From the NCBI GenBank assembly GCA_028688175.1, contig JAQTYS010000038.1:6815-14736 (forward strand): a stretch of 7,922 nt of DNA. Direction: 5' to 3'. The notes below the pieces were generated by a model. It saw only the letters and a list, made by a program, of their open reading frames with translations. It was not told the DNA's origin and did no database searches. Source of the DNA: Methanothrix sp. GTDB taxonomy: Archaea; Halobacteriota; Methanosarcinia; Methanotrichales; Methanotrichaceae. The translations under genes were made by a program, and so were the position numbers. How positions within the stretch are numbered: position 1 is the first letter of the stretch; the number at the start of each line of letters is the position of its first letter. Positions 1-5,918 of this stretch are shown one piece after another.

Positions 1-346
1 TTCGCAAAAACCGTAAATGTGACCTTGCCGGACCGGCTGCTGCCATCAGCCATGCAGGCGGTATAGGTTCCTGCTGCCAGTGAGGATAATGAGAGATTGA
101 ACTTGTATCGGTCCGCTCCTCCCTCAGACCTTATCTCTAAGCTTATCTGATCCCCAGATATTGAGCCGCTTGCTGTAGCCTTCTCAGTTTCTTTTCCTCT
201 ATTTATGACTCCCCGACCCACAATAGCATTGCTGAGCAGCAACTTGTGGTATATCATCTTGATTCTATCCTGGGTCCGATCTACAAGCACTCATCGTTCC
301 CAGGTGAAATCATCGATTACTATTTGACGATTTTGGTTTAGCCAAA
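1..346 (-). pseudogene. Fragment of a probable surface-protein gene, broken by a TGA and running off the left edge
   Basis: On the minus strand one reading frame is protein-like from about base 346 to base 2, interrupted only by a TGA at 293-291. Before the stop it reads like ordinary coding sequence (IWLNQNRQIVIDDFTWER). After it the frame continues with LVDRTQDRIKMIYHKLLLSN and a Ser/Gly/Thr-rich stretch containing SGSISGDQISLEIRSEGG and LAAGTYTACMADGSS, typical of extracellular beta-sandwich proteins. A GTG at 290 and an ATG at 257 could start a shorter product, but neither is followed by a signal peptide or preceded by a convincing ribosome site. The upstream side runs into a transposase relic. 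I therefore read this as the remaining part of a gene whose 5' end was lost at the insertion and which later gained a nonsense mutation. The family is not recognised. The 3' end lies outside the window, so an intact downstream portion cannot be excluded. Confidence 0.5.
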
Positions 347-367
347 TGTCTGTGGAGTCCTGAAATT

Positions 368-640
368 ATGGTTCGCTATATTCTTCGTCAAAACTGCAAG
401 GGGGTAGCCACAGAAGAGATTGCGCAGGATGTTAAAGTCTCACAAAGGAGAATCCAGCAGATCATCAAGAGTACAAAGAGACCGGGCAAGAACCTGTCTT
501 GGGTGAAAAAATTGGGCGTCCGGCAAAAGCATTCGATGAAAAGGTGGCTGAGGCAGTTCGTGAAGCTCACGCTTGCTATCGTTTGGGTGCGTAGATGTTT
601 AGGCGAAAAATGCCTCTAGAAGCATATTTTGCAGTTGGAC
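368..640 (+). pseudogene. Relic of an integrase-type (IS481-like) transposase, N-terminal HTH joined to a C-terminal scrap
   Basis: The ATG at 368 opens a frame whose first 34 codons encode a helix-turn-helix typical of integrase-family transposases (MVRYILRQN, then EEIAQDVKVSQRRIQQIIK). Around 470-472 a one-base loss shifts the frame. From 472 the transposase reading resumes one frame over as YKETGQEPVLGEKIGRPAKA and DEKVAEAVREAHACYRLGA, up to a TAG at 592-594. The same frame then reads FRRKMPLEAYFAVG, which resembles the extreme C-terminus I recall for such transposases, so the DDE catalytic core appears to have been deleted. The uninterrupted frame from 368 to 619 is thus a hybrid of real and shifted sequence and not a gene. 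No catalytic residues remain and the element cannot make its own transposase. A possible left end starting TGTCTG lies at 347, but I found no matching inverted copy. Family assignment rests on remembered resemblance. Confidence 0.68.
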
Positions 641-641
641 A

Positions 642-1075
642 ATGGTGGTCGCGATCAGAATAACAAAACGTGTAGTTTATATTTGGCAAGATAGATGGAA
701 TAAATGGAGCTATGAAGGCTTGATTCCCCAATATGCAGGTGGACGATCATCGAAGCTTACAGATGCGAAAAAAGGGCAGTTAGTTCAACTTCCTAAGCAA
801 GACGATACCTGGACTGCAGAAGAAGTTAGGGTCCTCATATTTAAAGAATTTAGAATAATCTTGAAAAATATCGGTATAAAATGCGCTAACCATTTCCTCG
901 CGACTATCGAAGACCCGCAAATGCAGAAGGAATTTTAAAAAATCGTATCAATAATCGATAGAGATATGATCATTGGTTTTATGGATGAATCATATATTCT
1001 CTTGGAACTGTCAAAGCTCAGGGCAGTTAAGGTAGGCGGAAATTGGAGACTAATAGGGATCTTAAAAAACAACTA
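642..1075 (+). pseudogene. Relic of an IS630-type transposase
   Basis: From 642 the frame encodes the end of an HTH and the winged region typical of IS630-family transposases: ITKRVVYIWQDRWN, YEGLIPQYAGGR, SKLTDAKKGQL, then WTAEEVRVLIFKEF. About nine residues usually found after that point seem missing before RIILKNIGIKCAN. A TAA at 936-938 ends the open frame. Around 918-950 the neighbouring frame reads AEGILKNRINN, and from about 953 the first frame resumes as DRDMIIGFMDES, the block carrying the first catalytic Asp (codon 984-986). After a short further stretch it stops at 1073-1075. The rest of the DDE domain is absent or unrecognisable. Several independent lesions (small deletion, two compensating frameshifts, stop, 3' loss) and a missing N-terminus mean it is not functional. 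It begins directly where the preceding relic ends, suggesting nested or successive insertions. No terminal inverted repeats were found. Confidence 0.72.
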
Positions 1076-1330
1076 ATGGTTCTGGAGAAGATGAAGATTG
1101 GAATTCCTCTCGAGGCGAATCTGGTTATTAAAATGGTGGTAGTTTAGGATCAAAATTGGTACGCTACCGCCTTTTCATTAATAAGAGATCTGTATCGGGC
1201 TCTCGATCATTTCTCGACTTATATGTAACATTAAGCGTATGCGAATAATTTTTTAGTTATTGCATTTTTCAAAGGTCTCTTAGGTCCAATGACAAGATCT
1301 ACTTATTCTCTGCCTTGCTATGTAGCTTGA
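1076..1330. other. Intergenic stretch with no recognisable gene
   Basis: Reading both strands, I find only short open frames. One is a 23-codon frame from the ATG at 1076, directly after the transposase relic. I cannot relate any of them to a known protein. The left part may be decayed transposon sequence. The right part becomes AT-rich towards the promoter of the next gene. Confidence 0.5.
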
Positions 1331-1347
1331 ATAAATATATATTATAT
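1331..1347 (+). promoter_or_regulatory. Candidate upstream TATA box for the propeller/beta-helix gene
   Basis: A run of alternating A and T (ataaatatatattatat) matches the archaeal TATA-box type. Initiation about 25 bp downstream would give a leader of roughly 80 nt, long enough to contain the GAGG ribosome site at 1437-1440. It competes with a second candidate at 1410-1417. Confidence 0.35.
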
Positions 1348-1409
1348 GCGTGTAAACTGAATATTTTAACAAGTATTTTTCAGATCATATTGACGATCGA
1401 CATAAACTA

Positions 1410-1417
1410 TTTATAAC
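1410..1417 (+). promoter_or_regulatory. Candidate proximal TATA box for the propeller/beta-helix gene
   Basis: The octamer TTTATAAC is a good archaeal TATA-like sequence about 37 bp before the start codon. Initiation 24-26 bp downstream would leave only about 12 nt of leader and would place the ribosome site at the very 5' end. That makes this box a less comfortable fit than the one at 1331-1347. Confidence 0.35.
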
Positions 1418-1436
1418 AACATTAATGACTATAACT

Positions 1437-1442
1437 GAGGAA
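1437..1442 (+). promoter_or_regulatory. Ribosome binding site of the propeller/beta-helix gene
   Basis: GAGGAA, with the GAGG core complementary to the archaeal 16S 3' end, lies about 10 nt before the ATG at 1451. This is the only clear Shine-Dalgarno-like site near that start and supports it. Confidence 0.5.
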
Positions 1443-1450
1443 GAACAAAT

Positions 1451-4015
1451 ATGAATAGGAATCAAAATACCATTTATAAACTCGTCCTACTGATTTTTTT
1501 TTTAACAGGTGTATCTTCTGCTGTGGTATCAGTCAGCAGCCTATTAGATAACGGCGAAGGAGCGTTATCAGCCAACGCGAAATATGACTTGGATGTCGAC
1601 ACCGATCTCGCCTATAAATCCGTTCTTGGTGACGGTCGGATATCATCGAGCCTATCCGCAGAAGGCAATGGCAGAAACAAAATCGATCAGTCGGCGGGCA
1701 ACCAAGAGACGAGCATTTCAAGCAGCATTGACTCAATAGGTATTCTGAGCTCAACTGCATCCGGCTATGCTTCTTCGGATATCATACAAGTGGGACAGAA
1801 TCTCCAATCCATCGGTCAGTCGGATAGTTCTGTTTCAGGCGCGAGCGGTTCTGTCTCCACAGCTCAGAATGCCGGAGTACTGGAGGGATACATAACGACA
1901 TCCCAGATGATAACGGCCGGATCTGGCACGATTAGCTCTCTTCAAGCCACGAATTTAGCTGGGGCTCTGGGATATGCGGATGGTGTGGCCCAATCCTCAG
2001 ATAATACCGTTCATCTAACAGGTGGATTGAACGGTGTGGGAGGCATGAGCGGCGTCCTGGGTGCTACTGCATCCGATGGTGTCAGTGCTGTGGGGTCTTT
2101 CGAGGCAGATAGCCTTGAATCGAAGACATATTCAGCGGTTAAGTCTACTTCTGCAGATGGTGATGCATATTCTTACCTTTCCTCGGCCGGTCATATGGAA
2201 TCGAGCATGAGTGGTAGTGCTAATGGCCATGTAACCTCAAACCAGGAATTAGATGCAAATGGAGATGTAAAGGTATATGCTTCAAGCACCTCAGATGATT
2301 CTTCTTCCAAAATCTATGATGTAGAAGGGGAGAGCGTATCGGGCAGTATGTCAGCATCGGCTGGAAGCCCAGCTACCATAGACACCGACCTCGTGGGTGA
2401 TATTCAGAATTCTGAATCCAGCTTCGTCCCTACACCCGGTTCATGGGTATGGAATGGATTTGGAGGCATCTTAACATCTAATCCTTTTCAGCTCGAAGCT
2501 GATGATGGCAAGACACATATCTTTGCAAAAGGTACCGATAACGGATTATGGGATAATGTAGACGGAGACTGGCAGGGATTGGGTGGTACAATTGACTCAA
2601 CTTACTCGGACCCATTTGCTCTGCAAGATGAACAAGGCGATATCCATATTCTTGTCAAAAGTAGTGACGGGGCCTTATGGGATAGAGTCTATAATGGAGG
2701 CTGGTGGAACCTTGGTGGAACCTTAACCTCAAATCCCAGCGCAGCGTTTGAACTCGGATCTGATGGATATATGTATATCGTTGTTCGTGGTACTGACAAC
2801 GCGCTTTGGTCCAGAGAGCTCAATACGGCAGATATGTCTGGTGACTGGTATTTCTGTGATGGTGTTCTCGCTTCAAATCCGCAAATAATCTTTGATAGTG
2901 AGGGGAATTGGCACACATTTGTCCGAGGAAGCGATAACGCTCTATGGGATCTCAATATGATCAAAAAAGATGATCACTTTTATGAAGGAGAATGGAGCTC
3001 CCTCGGTGGTATCATAACATCCGATACCATTCCGGTTGTAGACCCGTTTAATCCCAATTTAATCTATACCTCAGTTCGAGGCGGTGACGAATCTTTGTGG
3101 TACAATACCCTGGATACGACTTTGGGCACTTCAACTTGGACATATCTGGGTGGACATATGGTGGGCAATCCGGCACCTGTTGTAGATACTGATGGAGTGC
3201 TCCATAACTTCGTGCGGGGCAACGATAGACAGCTATGGGATAATGCGGATGGCACGTGGTATGATTTGGATGGATACCTCACATCCAGTCCTAATGCTAT
3301 CCGAGATAAGGAAGGGAAACTGCATGTGGCGGTAGTTGGAGGAGATAATGGATTGTGGGTCAATACTGTTGGAATTGGCACGACTCCTACAACTCTTGTT
3401 GGCTCCTTTGCCTGCGACTATAGCAAGATCCAGTCTGCCGTAGATGAAATAAGTGCAGGCGGGATAGTAAAGGTGCTCAGTGGAACCTACAATGAGAATG
3501 TGCAAATAGACAAGTCATTGACTGTGAAAGGAGCTGGGAAAGCTGATACAATCGTTAATGGTCAGCTAGCAGGGTCGGTGTTCACCATCGGCCTCAATAA
3601 TCCTTCCGCGCAGGTAAGCTTGTTGGATATGACCATTGAGAACGGAAATGCTCAGAATGGTGGCGGCATTTATAACAAAGGCACGCTGGATCTAACTGGC
3701 ATCTTATTGACCGACAATTCAGCAGGAAACGGCGGTGGCATCTATAACAATGGTGGCACCTTGCACCTTAAAGACGTTAGCATAACCGAGAATGCTGCGG
3801 CAAATGGTGGCGGGTTGTTCTCTACCAATTCGCATGTTACATTTGATGGCGCAAAAGTATTCGTGACAGCTAACCGGGCAATTTCGCCATCACCATTTGA
3901 ATCAAGTTGGTATCAGGGATGGGGAGTATACATCAATTCAGGAACGCCGACAACTACTTTTGGTTTCAACCCTACAACACAAGTAAAAGGCAACGTTCTT
4001 GTCCCTGTCGCTTAG
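1451..4015 (+). CDS. Large secreted protein: Ser/Gly-rich region, seven-bladed DUF346/PLL-like beta-propeller, beta-helix
   Basis: This encodes 854 residues. Residues 1-24 form a signal peptide (YKLVLLIFFLTGVSSA), so the product is exported. Residues 30-325 are rich in Ser, Gly, Ala and Asp and look like repetitive extracellular beta structure of no family I recognise. Residues 332-642 hold seven repeats of about 40-49 residues, each starting with a Trp (W332, W374, W418, W466, W515, W563, W603), usually followed by LGG and ending in a G-x-D-x-x-L-W motif. This is the signature of DUF346/PLL-like beta-propellers, several of which bind sugars. Residues 651-854 read as a right-handed parallel beta-helix: FACDYSKIQSAVDEI, VLSGTYNENVQI, and two GGGIYN turns like those of Pmp-type adhesins. 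No C-terminal membrane anchor or sorting tail is present. Carbohydrate binding or adhesion is inferred from fold; no catalytic residues are evident. It lies convergent with the next gene, with a terminator between. Confidence 0.85.
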   Translation: MNRNQNTIYKLVLLIFFLTGVSSAVVSVSSLLDNGEGALSANAKYDLDVDTDLAYKSVLGDGRISSSLSAEGNGRNKIDQSAGNQETSISSSIDSIGILSSTASGYASSDIIQVGQNLQSIGQSDSSVSGASGSVSTAQNAGVLEGYITTSQMITAGSGTISSLQATNLAGALGYADGVAQSSDNTVHLTGGLNGVGGMSGVLGATASDGVSAVGSFEADSLESKTYSAVKSTSADGDAYSYLSSAGHMESSMSGSANGHVTSNQELDANGDVKVYASSTSDDSSSKIYDVEGESVSGSMSASAGSPATIDTDLVGDIQNSESSFVPTPGSWVWNGFGGILTSNPFQLEADDGKTHIFAKGTDNGLWDNVDGDWQGLGGTIDSTYSDPFALQDEQGDIHILVKSSDGALWDRVYNGGWWNLGGTLTSNPSAAFELGSDGYMYIVVRGTDNALWSRELNTADMSGDWYFCDGVLASNPQIIFDSEGNWHTFVRGSDNALWDLNMIKKDDHFYEGEWSSLGGIITSDTIPVVDPFNPNLIYTSVRGGDESLWYNTLDTTLGTSTWTYLGGHMVGNPAPVVDTDGVLHNFVRGNDRQLWDNADGTWYDLDGYLTSSPNAIRDKEGKLHVAVVGGDNGLWVNTVGIGTTPTTLVGSFACDYSKIQSAVDEISAGGIVKVLSGTYNENVQIDKSLTVKGAGKADTIVNGQLAGSVFTIGLNNPSAQVSLLDMTIENGNAQNGGGIYNKGTLDLTGILLTDNSAGNGGGIYNNGGTLHLKDVSITENAAANGGGLFSTNSHVTFDGAKVFVTANRAISPSPFESSWYQGWGVYINSGTPTTTFGFNPTTQVKGNVLVPVA
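2444..3376 (+). repeat. Seven tandem propeller-blade repeats
   Basis: The blades begin at codons for W332, W374, W418, W466, W515, W563 and W603, giving spacings of 42, 44, 48, 49, 48 and 40 residues. The closing motifs in order are GTDNGLW, SSDGALW, GTDNALW, GSDNALW, GGDESLW, GNDRQLW and GGDNGLW. The count fits one closed seven-bladed propeller. The repeats are diverged at DNA level, so they are an old protein repeat and not a recent DNA duplication. Confidence 0.85.
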
Positions 4016-4027
4016 ATGCTACTATCT

Positions 4028-4059
4028 TTGAAGGGCGAATTGCCCTTCAATCTCTTTTT
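4028..4059 (+). terminator. Hairpin plus T-tract terminator after the propeller/beta-helix gene
   Basis: A perfect 9-bp stem (ttgaagggc, 4028-4036, with gcccttcaa, 4042-4050) encloses a 5-nt loop. On the plus strand it is followed by tctcttttt. It starts 13 bp after the TAG at 4013-4015. On the minus strand the same hairpin lies 16 bp past the TAA of the convergent gene but is not followed by a T-tract, so it mainly serves the plus-strand gene. Confidence 0.75.
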
Positions 4060-4065
4060 GTGTGC

Positions 4066-5829
4066 TTAGAAACCACTGGAAGGCCCATTCAGATTTATCT
4101 CGTCGAAGCGAACTGATTCATTGATTGCTTTGGCATTTATCGAATAATTACTGGTAGGAAATCCGCTTGTGTTCAAGGCCAGATCGAATCGACCGTTGAT
4201 GATGAGCTTCTTGACCACTTTCATCTCTAGCGCCACCTGGGTGGCATTATCGATTGCATCTCCAAATATCTTGAATTGATATCTTCCTGGTGAGATCATG
4301 TCATTATCAATTCTCGCGTTGCCATCCTTGTCAGCATTTGCTCGAGTCGAAATCCAGGTTCGTGTAATATTGGCTCTGCCTTCCACCGGGTCTTTTTTTA
4401 CCCCTACATTGAGGTTCTTTACATTGCTTGCCTGTACTGTGAAGTTGTTGGGTTTGCTCGGCATATGAATTCCAGGGAGATCGTAGCTGTATCCGTTCTT
4501 TGTTCCTGTGACCGTCCAGTTAGATGATATTGGCGGCATACTGGCTCCTACAATATCCATACTGTATCTGCCATGAAAGACCGGAAGTATGCTGCTAACC
4601 TGTATTGTAAGAAGTATCTCTCCCTTGCCGTTCCCTGAAAGGATTTTCTCTGGCCATACCGGGTCCACGAACTCTTTATAGTCATAGGAGCGGGTGGCTG
4701 TTGCATTCATTATAGTATCCACCATTGATAGATTCTCTATAGCAGAGTCTCCTCTCACAAGTTGCAGTTCTTTGAGATGGTAAGTACCATTGAATTTGTG
4801 CCGTTCAATGGTCTTGCCGTCAAAATCCATATGCAAGGTGTTGGGACCTATCGGCAAAATTCCAGATCCTAAGGACCAGACCACATTTTTGCCATTTTCG
4901 TCGTATAAATATCCCATCACGCTATAGTTTCCTGGATCATAAACCATGATACCCACATCTACTGTCAGGTATTCGAAGAGCCTATCGTTATTTATGTCAG
5001 ATCCGTAATCAGAATAGCTGCCTGTGAGCTTAGCTCTCGGGCCTGATGCAGTACTATTATCATAGTTAGTCCTATATGTTTTAGTTATATAATTTCCCAA
5101 AAATTTATCGATCTCCATTCCGTTTTCATCATAGAGTGATATGCTCTCAATACGGTATGGTCCGGGCGATTTCAAATCAAAGAGATCAAACTGGATTTCA
5201 TGGGCACCAATATTCAGGAAGGCAGCATTATTAATCCTGATCTTTTCTCCATTTTGCACATTGGCGAGAACTCCAGTGGCAGAGTATTTTCCTGCAGCCT
5301 TAACGCTGACGCTTGCCCCAATTGTTATATGGTCATCGATCCCATCATTATCTTCATCTTTCGCATTGTCGCTGAATAATCCACTAAATCGAGCCGTATA
5401 CTGATCTGCGCTCTTCATGTTCACAAGGTGTGCGGATATACAGTAATCCTCATGCGCGGTTTGTTGATTTCCCGGGCTAATCATCATGACCCATCTTCCA
5501 GTCGCGGGTCTTTCTATCAAGTATGTCCTGGATGTATTGCTCTCTTTGTAGGTTACAAATGAATCTCTTTCGGGTCTGATCCATTCGCCCGTTGGTGTCT
5601 GGATATCCATTTTGATTTTGCTGGCCTCATTCCTCCAGTTGATAGCAAAGCTAGCTGAGGAGATATTCGGTCCGATGTTAATTGCGTAATTCATGGCCTC
5701 TGACGCAGTCAGCATGCTACAGGTTGGAATATCTGGATAGATATCCTCTTGCGTGGCTATTGCCTGGATACTTTGGTTAAAAACAAGGAATAATATGATG
5801 AAAATTGCAGACAAGATCCTGGAACTCAT
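4066..5829 (-). CDS. Secreted multidomain protein with duplicated Ca-loop domain and a C-terminal domain shared with its divergent neighbour
   Basis: This encodes 587 residues from the ATG at 5829; a TTG at 5844 in the same frame would add five. I prefer the ATG because a TATA-like box centred 27 bp upstream predicts a leaderless transcript starting there. Residues 5-25 (ILSAIFIILFLVFNQSIQA) are a signal peptide. Residues 35-136 form a beta-sandwich-like domain bracketed by the only two cysteines, C37 and C130. Residues 146-252 and 266-383 are two copies of one domain, each starting with an Asp/Asn-rich loop (DEDNDGIDD; DINNDRLFEY) like a calcium site. Residues 442-580 match the N-terminal domain of the neighbouring gene at 5919, with KPNNFTVQASNV, SPGRYQFKIFGDA and LALNTSGFPTSNY as conserved blocks. 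No catalytic motif or C-terminal anchor is visible. A structural or surface role is likely; the family name is not known to me. Confidence 0.82.
   Translation of the reverse strand: MSSRILSAIFIILFLVFNQSIQAIATQEDIYPDIPTCSMLTASEAMNYAINIGPNISSASFAINWRNEASKIKMDIQTPTGEWIRPERDSFVTYKESNTSRTYLIERPATGRWVMMISPGNQQTAHEDYCISAHLVNMKSADQYTARFSGLFSDNAKDEDNDGIDDHITIGASVSVKAAGKYSATGVLANVQNGEKIRINNAAFLNIGAHEIQFDLFDLKSPGPYRIESISLYDENGMEIDKFLGNYITKTYRTNYDNSTASGPRAKLTGSYSDYGSDINNDRLFEYLTVDVGIMVYDPGNYSVMGYLYDENGKNVVWSLGSGILPIGPNTLHMDFDGKTIERHKFNGTYHLKELQLVRGDSAIENLSMVDTIMNATATRSYDYKEFVDPVWPEKILSGNGKGEILLTIQVSSILPVFHGRYSMDIVGASMPPISSNWTVTGTKNGYSYDLPGIHMPSKPNNFTVQASNVKNLNVGVKKDPVEGRANITRTWISTRANADKDGNARIDNDMISPGRYQFKIFGDAIDNATQVALEMKVVKKLIINGRFDLALNTSGFPTSNYSINAKAINESVRFDEINLNGPSSGF
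4681..5394 (-). repeat. Tandem duplication of a ~110-residue domain within the secreted protein
   Basis: Copy 1 (5394-5074) and copy 2 (5034-4681) align from end to end. The matching elements are ARFSGLFSD with AKLTGSYSD, the Asp/Asn loop, AAGKYSATGVL with DPGNYSVMGYL, IGAHEIQFDLFD with IGPNTLHMDFDG, and SPGPYRIESISL with FNGTYHLKELQL. Copy 1 keeps a canonical-looking D-x-D-x-D-G loop; in copy 2 the glycine is replaced by Arg. Confidence 0.75.
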
Positions 5830-5850
5830 GTATCTCTTTATCAAGACGCG

Positions 5851-5862
5851 AAATATAAAAGT
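5851..5862. promoter_or_regulatory. TATA-like element between the divergent genes, possibly bidirectional
   Basis: The sequence aaatataaaagt reads as TTTTATAT on the minus strand, a strong archaeal TATA-box match. Its centre is 27 bp before the minus-strand ATG at 5829, implying a leaderless mRNA. On the plus strand it reads TATAAAAG and could start a transcript near 5882, leaving a leader of about 36 nt for the gene at 5919. That gene has no clear ribosome site, and an alternative plus-strand AT-rich box at 5882-5892 would make its mRNA nearly leaderless. Confidence 0.5.
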
Positions 5863-5918
5863 TTAACTCTCTTCGACAAAAAGAAATAAATAAGTTCAGA
5901 AAAAAAGAATATAAAGCC

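Noticed and set aside
257..290. GTG at 290 or ATG at 257 as the true start of an intact minus-strand gene
   Set aside because: The protein-like frame continues upstream of the TGA at 293-291, and neither start is followed by a signal peptide although the product looks extracellular. A truncated, mutated gene explains this better.
347..360. Left terminal inverted repeat of the integrase-type relic, starting TGTCTG
   Set aside because: No matching inverted copy was found near 640 or elsewhere by eye, so it is mentioned only as a possible end and not called as a feature.
592..594. TAG in the transposase relic, or TAG 4013-4015, read as pyrrolysine
   Set aside because: The relic is already frameshifted. 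The TAG at 4013 is followed 13 bp later by a strong hairpin and T-tract, and read-through would add only a short unrelated tail.
1533..1760. Minus-strand open frame inside the propeller/beta-helix gene; similar ones at 2689-2964, 3064-3381 and 3233-3505
   Set aside because: These are antisense shadows of a clearly coding plus-strand frame and show no domain, signal or ribosome site.
2444..3376. Propeller repeats as a recent tandem DNA repeat or array
   Set aside because: The similarity is at protein level with variable spacing; the codons have diverged, so this is an ancient protein repeat.
5842..5844. TTG start five codons upstream of ATG 5829
   Set aside because: It has no ribosome site, and the TATA-like box at 5851-5862 would put the transcript start downstream of it.
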